From: Marinobacter mangrovi
Lineage (GTDB): Bacteria > Pseudomonadota > Gammaproteobacteria > Pseudomonadales > Oleiphilaceae
Length of the DNA: 64,000 nt
Direction of reading: 5' to 3'
Assembly (NCBI RefSeq): GCF_016798325.1
Contig: NZ_JAERVO010000001.1
Span: 124,001 to 188,000 of the forward strand
Part shown: in pieces, positions 50,037 through 59,316 of the stretch
How positions within the stretch are numbered: position 1 is the first letter of the stretch
Layout of the letters: each line of letters begins with the position of its first letter
The notes under the pieces: model-generated
The model's input: only the letters and a program-made list of their open reading frames with translations
The model's database searches: none
What the model was told of the DNA's origin: nothing
Made by a program: the position numbers and the translations under genes

Positions 50037-50100
50037 TGTGGTCGATTCCCGTCGTCGTGTAGGCATTCCGGGGGACCACAGACCGCAGGCAGAGTCTTCA

Positions 50101-50184
50101 CTCAATCCCTTCGCCGGCATGATCCGGAGCAGGTTCCGCGGGTCTGATCTCAGCCTGTCGATACGGTCGCAGGCACCCCGTTGA
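50101..50184 (-). promoter_or_regulatory. TPP riboswitch (THI element)
   Basis: Read on the minus strand, the conserved blocks occur in order: ACGGGGTGCC (5' stem), GGCTGAGATCAGACCC (pyrimidine-sensing loop), GAACCTGCTCCGGATCATGC and GGCGAAGGGA (pyrophosphate-sensing arm and closing strand). It lies 65 bases before thiB, so thiamine diphosphate shuts off the transporter, probably by hiding the ribosome site since no clear terminator follows. Confidence 0.97.
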
Positions 50185-50193
50185 GAAAACCCT

Positions 50194-50199
50194 ATTTTA
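50194..50199 (-). promoter_or_regulatory. Likely -10 box of the thiBPQ promoter
   Basis: TAAAAT on the minus strand, 10 bases upstream of the riboswitch, predicts a start near 50187, right at the aptamer 5' end. The matching -35 is poor. Confidence 0.45.
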
Positions 50200-50579
50200 A
50201 CAGACTTACCGGGGTCTGGGCAGCGCCCCTTGGCACGATAGATGTGCAGAATCGTTTTTTCTCAGTCCTTAGACCTGTAAGTAAATAAAGGGCGGCCAAT
50301 CGCCGTTCGGGGTGGCTGAAATGCCGCTGTTCGTGGCCCGGAGCGACCTGGAAACAATGTGGGTGACGGGCAACGATTACGATCTCTATATGCCGGTAGC
50401 CTGTTGTTTAAAGGCGCCGAAAAAAATTTCCGGGAAGAGCCGCAATATCTGGACTACGGTTAGAAAAGTGGGTTCCATCCGGAAATCGCTTTTGATATTT
50501 CGAGCTCAAATGAATAGACTTAACGGTCTGTAATCTTGAGTCCGAAATGGACCCAACAATCCGTTCGAGGAGACTTGAC
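50200..50579. other. Divergent intergenic region between thiBPQ and BCCT gene
   Basis: No gene is supported. It holds the thi promoter at its left end, GC-poor stretches, and the BCCT promoter candidate at 50492-50520 near its right end. Confidence 0.5.
50492..50520 (+). promoter_or_regulatory. Candidate promoter of the BCCT gene
   Basis: TTGATA (50492-50497), 17-base spacer, TAGACT (50515-50520). Predicted start near 50527 leaves a leader of about 53 nt before the GTG start at 50580. Confidence 0.45.
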
Positions 50580-52166
50580 GTGAGCGAAGTCCTTAAAGAC
50601 GAGTACTCCACCGACTATCAGGCAGGTCAGGACAATATAACCCCGCTGGGGATGGACCTGCACAAGACGGTGTTTTTCGTTACGGCAGCATTGATCATCT
50701 TTTTCGTGGTGGGAACCCTGATTTTCCCGGATGTCTCGAATTCGCTGCTCAGTGGTGCCAAGGCCGGGGCCATCAATCATTTTGACTGGCTGTTCCTGAT
50801 CAGTGGCAACATCTTCGTGATTTTCTGCCTGGCACTCATCGTGCTGCCGGTCGGCAATATCCGCATTGGCGGTACCGACGCGGTTCCGGAATTCTCCACC
50901 ATGTCCTGGTTCGCGATGCTGTTCGCTGCTGGCATGGGTATTGGTCTGATGTTCTGGGGGGTTGCCGAGCCGGTCGCCTATTACACCGACTGGTACGGCA
51001 CGCCGCTCAATGTGGCCCCGAATACGCCGGAAGGTGCGAGCCTCGCCATGGGGGCGACCATGTACCACTGGGGTCTGCATCCCTGGGCAATCTACGCCAT
51101 TGTTGCGCTGTCCCTGTCCTTCTTCGCCTTCAACAAGGGCATGCCGCTGACCCTGCGTTCGGCTTTCTTCCCGATCTTTGGTGATCGCGTCTGGGGCTGG
51201 ATCGGTGACGTCATCGACATCCTCGCGGTGCTGGCGACCATCTTCGGTCTGGCCACATCCCTGGGTCTGGGCGCGCAACAGGCAGCCTCCGGTCTCCACT
51301 ACCTGTTCGGTATCGACAGCGGCATCAGCACCCAGATCGCCATCATCTTCGGCATCACCTGCGTGGCGTTGATCTCGGTGATTCGTGGTCTGGATGGCGG
51401 CGTCAAGCTGCTCAGTAATATCAATATGGGGCTGGCGGCGGCACTGCTGCTGTTCGTGATCTTCGCCGGTCACACCCTGGGTGTGTTCGAAGCGTTCTGG
51501 ACCACCACGTCCGCTTACGTCGGTAATATCCTGCCGCTGAGTAACCCCTTCGGTCGTGAAGACGAGACCTGGTTCCACGGCTGGACCGTCTTCTACTGGG
51601 CCTGGTGGATTTCCTGGTCACCGTTCGTCGGTATGTTCATCGCCCGGGTGTCCAAGGGTCGTACCGTACGCCAGTTCGTGACCGCTGTACTGATTATCCC
51701 GACCATCATCACCATCATCTGGATGAGTGCATTCGGCGGCTCGGCACTGGAGCAGATTCAGGCGGGCGTGGGCTCACTGGCAACTGACGGTCTGACCGAC
51801 GTTTCACTGGCGATGTTCCAGATGCTGGCCAACATCCCGCTGACCACCATCACGTCGTTCCTGGGCATTATCCTGGTCATGGTCTTCTTCGTGACCTCGT
51901 CTGACTCAGGCTCGCTGGTCATCGACAGCATTACCGCCGGCGGCAAGCTGGATGCGCCGACCCAGCAGCGTGTTTTCTGGGCGGTTATGGAAGGTGCAAT
52001 CGCGGCGGCGCTGGTCTTTGGCGGCGGTTCCGACGCGCTGAAAACACTGCAGGCAGGTGCCGTCTCTGTCGGTCTGCCGTTTACCTTCGTGCTGCTCGTT
52101 ATGTGCTACGGCCTTTACAAGGGGCTGAACAACGAGCGTGCCCTGATCAACGCCGGCATGAAATAA
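50580..52166 (+). CDS. BCCT family betaine/choline/carnitine transporter
   Basis: 528 aa, about 12 helices. The family motif with aromatic box is at MGIGLMFWGVAEPVAYY, and the second in YWAWWISWSPFVGMFIARVSKGRTVRQF. Members import glycine betaine, choline or carnitine with sodium or proton, as osmoprotection or carbon source; the ligand here is unknown, and the short C-terminal tail argues against strong osmosensing. GTG 50580 has GAGGAG at 50567-50572; an in-frame ATG at 50547 lacks a ribosome site. A strong terminator follows. Confidence 0.94.
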   Translation: MSEVLKDEYSTDYQAGQDNITPLGMDLHKTVFFVTAALIIFFVVGTLIFPDVSNSLLSGAKAGAINHFDWLFLISGNIFVIFCLALIVLPVGNIRIGGTDAVPEFSTMSWFAMLFAAGMGIGLMFWGVAEPVAYYTDWYGTPLNVAPNTPEGASLAMGATMYHWGLHPWAIYAIVALSLSFFAFNKGMPLTLRSAFFPIFGDRVWGWIGDVIDILAVLATIFGLATSLGLGAQQAASGLHYLFGIDSGISTQIAIIFGITCVALISVIRGLDGGVKLLSNINMGLAAALLLFVIFAGHTLGVFEAFWTTTSAYVGNILPLSNPFGREDETWFHGWTVFYWAWWISWSPFVGMFIARVSKGRTVRQFVTAVLIIPTIITIIWMSAFGGSALEQIQAGVGSLATDGLTDVSLAMFQMLANIPLTTITSFLGIILVMVFFVTSSDSGSLVIDSITAGGKLDAPTQQRVFWAVMEGAIAAALVFGGGSDALKTLQAGAVSVGLPFTFVLLVMCYGLYKGLNNERALINAGMK

Positions 52167-52189
52167 GCGCCCGGTTTGATCCGAAGAAG

Positions 52190-52215
52190 CCCGCCTCAAT
52201 TGAGGCGGGTTTTTT
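52190..52215 (+). terminator. Intrinsic terminator after the BCCT gene
   Basis: CCCGCCTCAA (52190-52199) and TTGAGGCGGG (52200-52209) form a perfect palindrome, followed by six T. It lies between two convergent genes. Confidence 0.92.
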
Positions 52216-52258
52216 ATGTCTGGAAAAAAGGGGGCTGGGTATTTGGCCGAACGAAGGG

Positions 52259-53257
52259 TCAGGCGAAGGCCGGCTTTCGATAGCCCGTCTGCTGTGGGGC
52301 AGACAGGTTGCCCGTGTGGCTGAAAATGGACATGGCGTATTCCACCCGCGCTTCCGGGGTGAGGTGGGTGCGCTTGAGGCTTTCGATGTACTTCAGGCGT
52401 GGTAACAGGCCCTTGCCATTGGCCATCTGGATGGCCAGGCCGGGCCGGGCGTTCAACTCCAGTAGAGTCGGGCCACTGTTCTGGTCGAGCACCAGATCCG
52501 CACCCATATAGCCGAGGCCCGTAGCCTCGTAGCAGCGCGATGCCATCACCAGCATCGTATGCCAGTCTTCGATATGGATGTGCTCCAGCGCCAGGCCGGT
52601 GTCCGGGTGGGTCTTGACCGGGCGGTTGAATTGCACGGCGTTCAGGCTCCGGCCGGTGGCGATGTCGATGCCCACACCGATGGCGCCCTGGTGCAGGTTG
52701 GCCTTGCCGTCAGAAGCCCGGGTAGCCAGGCGCAGCATGGCCATCACCGGATAACCGCGGAAAACGATAATGCGGATGTCGGGCACGCCCTGGAACGAGT
52801 AGTCGGTGAGGGCGCTGCTGCACTGGATCAGATCCTCGACGATCGCCACATCGGGCGAACCGCCCAATGAGTACAGGCCGGCCAGGATGTTGGACAAGTG
52901 GCGCTCCAGGTGTCGCAGGGACACCGCCGCCCCGGAGGCCTTGATAAAACTGTCGTCCTCGCGCCGGGTAATGACGAGGATGCCCTTGCCACCGGAACCC
53001 TTGGCCGGTTTGATGGCAAAGCCGTTCAGGTCCGCCACCCGTTCCCGGAAATGGGAGATCTGGTGCTGTTGGGAAACCACCTGGCGCAGGGCCGGGGTGG
53101 CCACATCGTATTCCTCGGCCACCAGCTTGGTTTTCAGCTTGTTGTCCACCAGCGGGTAGGCGCTGCGGTCGTTGTAACGGGCAATGTAATCCACATTGCG
53201 CCGGTTCATATTGAGCATGCCGCGGCGGGTGAGGGCGGCCGGCGAGATCCATCGCAT
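52259..53257 (-). CDS. RimK-like ATP-grasp ligase (alpha-L-glutamate ligase-like)
   Basis: 332 aa cytoplasmic ATP-grasp enzyme. FAIKPAKGSGGKGILVI is the ATP-binding glycine loop, and GYMGADLVLDQNSGPTLLELNARPGLAIQMANG is the metal and ATP-binding end typical of RimK-like amide ligases. It lies last in a three-gene operon with a membrane transglutaminase-like protein and a retropepsin-like lipoprotein, an association known from comparative genomics of ATP-grasp systems. The acceptor and amino acid are unknown; glutamate ligation is only suggested by the family name. Start overlaps the upstream stop (TGATG). Confidence 0.87.
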   Translation of the reverse strand: MRWISPAALTRRGMLNMNRRNVDYIARYNDRSAYPLVDNKLKTKLVAEEYDVATPALRQVVSQQHQISHFRERVADLNGFAIKPAKGSGGKGILVITRREDDSFIKASGAAVSLRHLERHLSNILAGLYSLGGSPDVAIVEDLIQCSSALTDYSFQGVPDIRIIVFRGYPVMAMLRLATRASDGKANLHQGAIGVGIDIATGRSLNAVQFNRPVKTHPDTGLALEHIHIEDWHTMLVMASRCYEATGLGYMGADLVLDQNSGPTLLELNARPGLAIQMANGKGLLPRLKYIESLKRTHLTPEARVEYAMSIFSHTGNLSAPQQTGYRKPAFA

Positions 53258-54768
53258 CAGTCATACTCCTGCATGGGATGGAACCGACGCAGTTCGCTGA
53301 GCTTGTAGCCGGTGTACTGACCCATCAGCAGGATCACCGCCAGGATGATCAGGTGCAGTTCCGGGAAGTTGAAGGTCAGGTGGCCGGCAATCGGCAGGCT
53401 CATCACCAGATAGGCCAGTATCGCCACCAGCAGGCTGCCGCCGCCCTGCACAAAGACCTCATGTGGGCCTTCCTCTTCCCACAGGATGGACATCCGCTCG
53501 ATGGTCCAGGCCAGGATGACCATGGGGAAGAACGTCACCGTCATGCCGGTGTTAAAGCCCATCTGGTAACCCACGATGCTGATCGCGGTACACATGAAGA
53601 TGACGAGGATGATCAGCGTTGCAATCCGCGACACCAGTAACAGGTTGAGGTTCGACAGGTAGCCCCGCAGCAGCAGCCCCAGTGCCACCACCGTGATGAA
53701 CGTTACCAGTCCCGGGCCGAGCGAGGTTTGCAGGAAGGCCACCGCAATCAGCACCGGCATGAAGGTGCCGGACGTACGAATGCCCACGATCACCCGCATG
53801 AAAGCGACCACCATCGCCCCCAAAGGCAGCAGTAACAGCATGCGGAACATGCTCTGTTCCTCGATGGGAAGCTGGTAAAGGCTCAGGAAGCCCAGCCCGT
53901 TTTCCATCGACTCGGCCCGGGCCAGCTGCAACGCCGGCACCGTCTGGCGCAGCATGGCAAAGCTCACCACGGACTGGCTGCCGCCCATCACGTCAAGCAG
54001 GGACTGGGTATTCCGGCTCCACAGCAGGACGTTGTCGGGCAGGCCCTGCTCACCGGTCTGAGGATTGAATGTCAGCCAGTGGTCGCCGTCGTAGATCTCC
54101 AGGAAAGGCCGCAGTGGCTGGCGCCGGCGGGCATCTTCCAGCTTGACGCCCTCGGAGACCCGGGCCGGAATATCGGCGTAATTGAGCAGTTTGACCAACA
54201 CATCCACATCGTCGTGGCCTGCCAGCAGGAGGGCGGTGTTCTGGTCCGGATCGGTGGAGCGAATCAGTTTGATCAGTTCCCGGGTCATGCTTTCCGGCGT
54301 ACTGGATTTGGCGGCAGCCAGCGCCAACACTTCGTGGGCGGCGGTCGCCTGGGGTTCTTCCCAGTAGACGGTGTCGGGCTCGGGCGGCTGTTCCGGTGGC
54401 CGGGGTTGGGCGTCCGGGTCGGGAATGAACTGGGCTTTGTAGTACAGCGTTTGCGGACCGTTGGCTTCACGGATCGACCATTCGCCCCGGCGATCGCCCT
54501 GATCATCGACGATCGAAAAGCCGTATCCCGGTGACGCCGCCTGCTCCGACAGCACGTGGAAGCCGGGCGGATCGTCCGGCAGGTTCAGGCTGACCAGTAC
54601 GGGATCGCCACTGGCCCGGAAATCCACCCGCGCTTCCACCAGCCAGACCGGCCGTTCCTCACCGGACAGCCAGGGAATGCCGAGTTCGAAATGGCGCAGG
54701 GTGGCGATGCCCACGCCGGTAAAGATCAGCAGGGCAATGGCGATGTAAAACGGGTAACGGGACTTCAC
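53257..54768 (-). CDS. Inactive-transglutaminase/seven-TM membrane protein
   Basis: 503 aa. One N-terminal helix (about 7-25), a periplasmic region (about 35-255) with a transglutaminase-like core (LKLLNYADIPARVSEGVKLED, YDGDHWLTFNPQTGEQG) that lacks an evident catalytic Cys, then seven helices (about 305-495) with GIRTSGTFMPVLIAVAFL. This matches the family annotated as inactive transglutaminase fused to 7TM. It may act as a receptor or holder that links the periplasmic lipoprotein to the cytoplasmic ligase. Stop and start overlap both neighbours. Confidence 0.88.
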   Translation of the reverse strand: MKSRYPFYIAIALLIFTGVGIATLRHFELGIPWLSGEERPVWLVEARVDFRASGDPVLVSLNLPDDPPGFHVLSEQAASPGYGFSIVDDQGDRRGEWSIREANGPQTLYYKAQFIPDPDAQPRPPEQPPEPDTVYWEEPQATAAHEVLALAAAKSSTPESMTRELIKLIRSTDPDQNTALLLAGHDDVDVLVKLLNYADIPARVSEGVKLEDARRRQPLRPFLEIYDGDHWLTFNPQTGEQGLPDNVLLWSRNTQSLLDVMGGSQSVVSFAMLRQTVPALQLARAESMENGLGFLSLYQLPIEEQSMFRMLLLLPLGAMVVAFMRVIVGIRTSGTFMPVLIAVAFLQTSLGPGLVTFITVVALGLLLRGYLSNLNLLLVSRIATLIILVIFMCTAISIVGYQMGFNTGMTVTFFPMVILAWTIERMSILWEEEGPHEVFVQGGGSLLVAILAYLVMSLPIAGHLTFNFPELHLIILAVILLMGQYTGYKLSELRRFHPMQEYD

Positions 54769-55574
54769 TGCGGCGCTTCCTTGGCGGACTGGTTTTTCCC
54801 GGCCTTCGATGTGAACTTGGCGGGCAATTGGGTGGCGAAATCCTTGCCGACATCCACCAGCATGACGTCACGCAGGATGTTGCGGCCGATCAGGACCGTA
54901 TTGGACAGGGCTTCCCGATTGGACAGCGTGAATTCGGCTTTTTGTACGTGATCGCCGATGGCGAATTGCAGTTCGACCACGGCCCGGCGCTCACTGTCGT
55001 CGGCCGAGGCCTGGATGATACGGGCATTGCGGGAGAGCGGGCGCTCCAGAGTTTTCAGTTCGTCCTTGGTGCCCGGCACCGGTACGTCGAAGCGGACCCA
55101 ATCCTCGCCATTGCGTTCGAAATAGGTCACGTTGCGGGCGTCCAGCGACGAGGTCTCGGCGCCGGTGTCGACCCGTGCTTCATAGGTGAAGCCGGGCTCC
55201 AGGAAATGCACTTTTTCCAGTTCCCCGACCACCAGCATGTCCTGGAAGTGCGAGGAGGATGCGGTCTCACCACTGCTGACCGAAGAGCAAACGGGCTGCG
55301 GTCGCTTGGGGCAGCTGGGGGGCTTGATCTGTTCGCGGATGGTTTCGATCAGGGCCCGGGTGTTTTCGTTGTTGTTGCGCACCATGCCGCGATGGTGGGC
55401 CTTGAGGTCTTCGCTCAGTTGCCGGAGTTCGCCGGACTGGACGGTCTCAGCCTGCTTGAGTGTGCTCAGGTCGTCCTGTTTGACCAGGGCCGAGCCGGAG
55501 CATCCGGCCAGGAGTGTCCCGAGAGCCGGGACCAGAACCCATCGTGAAAGCGTGCGAAGCGCGCGCATAGGCAT
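54765..55574 (-). CDS. Retropepsin-like aspartic protease lipoprotein
   Basis: 269 aa. Lipobox LLAGC with Cys25 as the lipid anchor; a coiled or helical linker (about 30-80); then a small aspartic-protease-like domain with RVDTGAETSSLDA (Asp136) and a late VLIGRNIL turn, the features of RimB-type ATP-dependent zinc protease annotations (retropepsin fold). One DTG per chain implies a dimer. AGAGG precedes ATG 55574. It starts the three-gene operon; a -10-like TATACT lies at 55644-55639 on the minus strand. Confidence 0.88.
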   Translation of the reverse strand: MPMRALRTLSRWVLVPALGTLLAGCSGSALVKQDDLSTLKQAETVQSGELRQLSEDLKAHHRGMVRNNNENTRALIETIREQIKPPSCPKRPQPVCSSVSSGETASSSHFQDMLVVGELEKVHFLEPGFTYEARVDTGAETSSLDARNVTYFERNGEDWVRFDVPVPGTKDELKTLERPLSRNARIIQASADDSERRAVVELQFAIGDHVQKAEFTLSNREALSNTVLIGRNILRDVMLVDVGKDFATQLPAKFTSKAGKNQSAKEAPQ

Positions 55575-55733
55575 GACAAACCTCTGTCCGCAATAAACCG
55601 TGTGTGACTGATCGGGATTGTCCGAAAATGAAGGGCGAAGTATACATTATTACGACATTACGCCGATTTACCGATCTGTAACCCCCTGCGGGCCAGTGAT
55701 CCGGTTGGCGTTACGGGCCTGCCAGCGGGGCGT

Positions 55734-56084
55734 TCACTCGGTCGGCGGGTGCTGGGTCCGGATGTAGTGATCGGCGTCGAGGATGTCGTCGGAGCGCAGG
55801 TAGGCCTGGACCGACGGCGGGCAATTCAGGTACAGCAGGAGCAGCTCGCGCTGGATGTCCTGATCCTGGATGCGGGACGCGTAGTGAATCAGGCTGCGAA
55901 TGGTGCTGTCGGATGCATCGTCGAACCGCTGGTCATAGCGCAGCTCCACCAGCGTATGCAGGCGTTCGAGGTGATATTGGCCGGTGTGGGTCAGGTGTTC
56001 AGTAAGGCTGAACCCGGTGTTGCTCTCACCGTCCTCCGGGGCGCATGCCTGTCCGGTCGTTCTGCGCCAGAGTGCTTTTAACAT
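55734..56084 (-). CDS. Conserved-looking small protein of unknown function
   Basis: 116 aa, soluble, acidic, with a mostly helical middle (DSTIRSLIHYASRIQDQDIQ, then RELLLLYLNCPP). No domain recognised. Codon use resembles the neighbours, which favours a real gene. The ATG has only a distant AAGGGA, so the start is uncertain. It lies alone, between the lipoprotein operon and divergent rmuC. Confidence 0.65.
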   Translation of the reverse strand: MLKALWRRTTGQACAPEDGESNTGFSLTEHLTHTGQYHLERLHTLVELRYDQRFDDASDSTIRSLIHYASRIQDQDIQRELLLLYLNCPPSVQAYLRSDDILDADHYIRTQHPPTE

Positions 56085-56466
56085 GGCTGTGTCTCGAAAA
56101 TCCCTTGTCCGGGGTGAACCCCGCAGCGCTGGCAGTGCGGCGATGACAGGCCGCCCTTGAGCACTTTTTAATTATCGTTATACCGACTGTTGTAGCTCAG
56201 ATTACGAGCGGCTTCCATCTCTGGATGCGCTCTTATTACATGTCTCCGGAATTTTGAGACTTGTGTGTCATATCGGCTGCGTGCAGGATCACCCAATGTG
56301 TACGGATATCAACCTGCTGCGAGGGTGTCACTTCGCCTTTAGTCGAAGTGGGTCCGGGTAAGTTCCTTGGCCCGGGTGGTCGGTTTTCTGGATAATGCCT
56401 TACCCGTCAACGTCCGGGCTTGCAGAGCGAGTCGCGACGGTCACTTTCCAGAGACAGGAGTTGAAT
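56085..56466. other. Divergent gap upstream of rmuC
   Basis: No gene seen. It contains a perfect 7-pair hairpin, CACTTCG (56329-56335) with CGAAGTG (56344-56350), and a weak promoter candidate TTGGCC-18-GATAAT (56367-56396) pointing at rmuC. Confidence 0.45.
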
Positions 56467-58050
56467 GTGCCGCTTACTATTCCCCGGGAAATGCTTCCGG
56501 TGCTTGTTACCGTCGCTCTTGGGGTGGCGCTGGTTACCGCTTTTGCGCTGGTGCTGTTCTATCAGCGTCGCCTGCGACAGGTGCGCGAGGAGGCCCAGTC
56601 CCGCCTGGATGCCATGACCACCCGCGCCGAAGCGGCCGAAGAGCAGGCTTACCACGTCAGCCGGGACCGGGCGCTCCTGGAGCAGGAACGCGACCAGTTG
56701 CGGGAGCAGGCGACGGAGCAGCACCGTCATCAACGGGATCTTGAGGCCGCCCGGGAAAGCTGGCGTGACAAGGCCACGGAGCTGGATAACCGGATGGCCA
56801 CGTTGGTGGCGGAGCGGGACGGTTCCCAGAAGCGCGAGCGCAAGCTGGAGCAGGATCTGTCCGAGCTGAATGACCGTTACGAGGCGGTTAACCGCTCCCT
56901 GTCCGACGCCCGGGTGTCGCTGCGCGAATACGAGGTGACGCTGGAAGAGGAGCGCCGCACTACCGGCGAAAAGCTGCAGCTGTTGGAGCGCAATCGAGAT
57001 GCGCTGAAACAGGAATTCGAGAACCTGGCCAACCGCATTTTCGAGCAGAAGAGCGAGCGTTTTTCGCAGCAGACCCGCTCCAATCTCGATTCCCTGTTGA
57101 ACCCGTTCCGGGAGCAGTTGCAGGACTTCCGCAAGCGGGTGGAGGACGTCTACACCACCGAAACCCGGGACCGTCAGGCGTTGCGCAGCGAAATCGACGC
57201 CCTGCAGAAGCTGAACAAGCAGATCACCGAGGAAGCGGCCAACCTGACCCGGGCGCTCAAGGGCGACAAGAAAATCCAGGGGAACTGGGGGGAACTGATC
57301 CTCGAGCGGGTGCTGGAGAAGTCCGGCCTGCGCAAGGGCGTCGAGTACGAAACCCAGGGCTCGTACCGGGATGCCGAGGGTCAGTTGCTGCGCCCGGACG
57401 TGGTGGTCCACCTGCCGGACAAGCGCAACCTGATCGTGGATTCCAAGGTGTCCTTGCTGGCCTACCAGGAATGGGTCACCGCCGAAGACGACGACGCCCG
57501 CGAGAGTGCCCTCAAGGCCCACGTTGAGGCGGTGCGCCAGCACATCCGCAGTCTCAGCGAGAAGGACTACAGCCAGCTCAACGGACTGCATTCGCCGGAC
57601 TTCGTGCTGCTGTTCATGCCGATCGAGCCGGCTTTCGTGGCGGCCTTCCAACAGGATGAGAACCTGTTTGCCGAAGCGTTCGAGCGCAAGATTATCGTGG
57701 TCACGCCGACCACCCTCCTGGCGACCCTGCGCACCATCGAGAACATCTGGCGGTACGAGCGCCAGAGTCAGAATGCACGGCAGATCGCCGACCGGGCCGG
57801 AGCGGTCTACGACAAGTTGCGGGTCTTCGTGGAATCCATGGAAAAGCTGGGTAGCCAGCTGCAGACCGCGCAGGGCACCTATGACGGCGCCATGAACACG
57901 CTGACCCGCGGCAAGGGCAACCTGATCTCGCAGGCCAACCGTTTCGTCGAACTGGGCGTGCGGGTGAAAAAGGAATTGCCCAAGTCGATCCGCGAGCAGG
58001 CAGGCGTCGGTCATGACGAGGACGACGAGACGGACGACGAAAACGACTGA
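56467..58050 (+). CDS. rmuC: DNA recombination protein RmuC
   Basis: 527 aa. An N-terminal helix (about 10-30) anchors it, a long coiled coil follows (about 33-215), and the RmuC nuclease-like domain spans about 255-470 (KKIQGNWGELILERVLEKSGL, LRPDVVVHLPDKRNLIVDSKVSL, FVLLFMPIEPAF). RmuC limits recombination between inverted repeats and is a PD-(D/E)XK-like protein. GTG 56467 has AGGAG at 56456-56460; an upstream ATG at 56395 adds unrelated residues. It ends in an acidic tail (DEDDETDDEND). Confidence 0.93.
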   Translation: MPLTIPREMLPVLVTVALGVALVTAFALVLFYQRRLRQVREEAQSRLDAMTTRAEAAEEQAYHVSRDRALLEQERDQLREQATEQHRHQRDLEAARESWRDKATELDNRMATLVAERDGSQKRERKLEQDLSELNDRYEAVNRSLSDARVSLREYEVTLEEERRTTGEKLQLLERNRDALKQEFENLANRIFEQKSERFSQQTRSNLDSLLNPFREQLQDFRKRVEDVYTTETRDRQALRSEIDALQKLNKQITEEAANLTRALKGDKKIQGNWGELILERVLEKSGLRKGVEYETQGSYRDAEGQLLRPDVVVHLPDKRNLIVDSKVSLLAYQEWVTAEDDDARESALKAHVEAVRQHIRSLSEKDYSQLNGLHSPDFVLLFMPIEPAFVAAFQQDENLFAEAFERKIIVVTPTTLLATLRTIENIWRYERQSQNARQIADRAGAVYDKLRVFVESMEKLGSQLQTAQGTYDGAMNTLTRGKGNLISQANRFVELGVRVKKELPKSIREQAGVGHDEDDETDDEND

Positions 58051-58459
58051 AATTCGTCGAAACGGCTCCCGATGAATGGAATTCAGGTCACAGTGACGCC
58101 ACGCCATCGTGGCCTAGAATGATCAACACGACATCCAAGATCCGCATCTTCGGGAGCCCTGCGTGTTGAACACATATCCTTGGCAAAACTCACTGGCCTT
58201 AACCCTGTCCCGGGCCGCGATGGCCGGTGGCGGTGATGACGATGGGGATCAGAGCGGCGATACCATCGTTGTTGACTGATCCACAGACCCGGTCCCGCTG
58301 AGTGGGTTTTCACAGCTTGTCGCGGCATCTCCTTGAATCATCCGGGGTAATGGCAGACACTTTAGGGACGAATTTGCCATGCGTTCTGCGCCAACCCGGT
58401 GGAATCGGCGTTGGCCCAACGCACTGAAAACAGTGATGTTCCCTGCGGAGAATTCAGGA
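58051..58459. other. Gap after rmuC
   Basis: Apart from the 38-codon candidate, I see no gene. A weak promoter (GTGACG-16-TAGAAT ending at 58120) sits over an inverted repeat GCCACG/CGTGGC at 58098-58113. Confidence 0.4.
58163..58279 (+). CDS. Candidate 38-aa small ORF with acidic tail
   Basis: GTG 58163 to TGA 58277-58279, 38 residues, with GGGAG (58152-58156) 6 bases upstream and a promoter-like TAGAAT at 58115-58120. The end is rich in Gly and Asp (AMAGGGDDDGDQSGD). No relative recognised; could be a small protein or chance frame. Confidence 0.32.
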   Translation: MLNTYPWQNSLALTLSRAAMAGGGDDDGDQSGDTIVVD

Positions 58460-59293
58460 ATGAAAAGCAGATGGATGGGTGTTGTTGTCGGTAGCATGCT
58501 GTTCACCCAACTGGCCTGGGCCCTGCCTCCAGAGCACGAAACGCGCCGGCTGATGCTGGCGGTCGAGAAGGCGGTCGAGAACCAGCAGTGGGGGCAGGCC
58601 GGTGAATACCTGAATCGCCTGCAGGCGCTGGACACCAAAAAGCCGGACGATTATGCCTTCTATCGGGGCCGGGTCATGTACGAGGCCGGGCACTACAACG
58701 AAGCCATGGCGGCGCTTGAGGCCTACGTCACACAGGCGGGTGAAAAAGGCGAGCATTACACCGAGGCCCTGGAGCTGATCACGTCGGTGGAGCAGGCCCG
58801 TAAAGAGGAAGGGGATGTGGCCAGTGCGGCCCAGTCCCAGGGTGAGCCGGTGGCCAAGATTGAGCCGGCCGACGGCAATTCCGTCGAGCAGTTGCAGAAG
58901 CTGTATCTGGCCAGCACGCCCCGCGAAGCGCTGGAACGCCACGCCAACAGCCTGCTCTCCCAGAACGCCTGGCGCGCGGGCAATGGCCGGGTGATCAACG
59001 CCAATCAGACACCCGATGTGGTGTATCAGGTGTCCAGCGATACCGGTGCCCTCCAGGTCCAGGAAACCCGCAAGTTGGATGACGGTCGCTCGGAAGTGGT
59101 CTCTTCGCGCCTGCCGGTCTACGGCATTAATCCGCTGCTCAAGTGGGACTGCCCGGATGATGGCCGCACCTGCTGGATCTACGATCCGCGGGATGGCTCG
59201 CGCTGGCTCAAGCTGGGTGGCCAGGCGGATACCACTCAGGCTCTGGCCCGCACCCTCGGCGATCTGATCCGGCGCCTCCAGTCCCCATCATAG
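58460..59293 (+). CDS. Exported TPR-like protein of unknown function
   Basis: 277 aa. A signal peptide (MKSRWMGVVVGSMLFTQLAWA, cleavage before LPPE) leads into two TPR-like helical repeats (about 25-115, with LNRLQALDTKKPDDYAFYRGRVMYEAGHYNEAMAALEAYV). The rest contains a C-terminal Trp/Cys-rich segment (LLKWDCPDDGRTCWIYDPRDGSRWLKL). No named domain. ATG 58460 has GGAG at 58447-58450; longer frame starts would put residues ahead of the signal peptide. Convergent with an AraC gene, with an 8-pair GC hairpin (59304-59311 with 59325-59332) spanning the junction. Confidence 0.75.
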   Translation: MKSRWMGVVVGSMLFTQLAWALPPEHETRRLMLAVEKAVENQQWGQAGEYLNRLQALDTKKPDDYAFYRGRVMYEAGHYNEAMAALEAYVTQAGEKGEHYTEALELITSVEQARKEEGDVASAAQSQGEPVAKIEPADGNSVEQLQKLYLASTPREALERHANSLLSQNAWRAGNGRVINANQTPDVVYQVSSDTGALQVQETRKLDDGRSEVVSSRLPVYGINPLLKWDCPDDGRTCWIYDPRDGSRWLKLGGQADTTQALARTLGDLIRRLQSPS

Positions 59294-59316
59294 GATAGGA
59301 TGGCGGTGCCGGTTGG

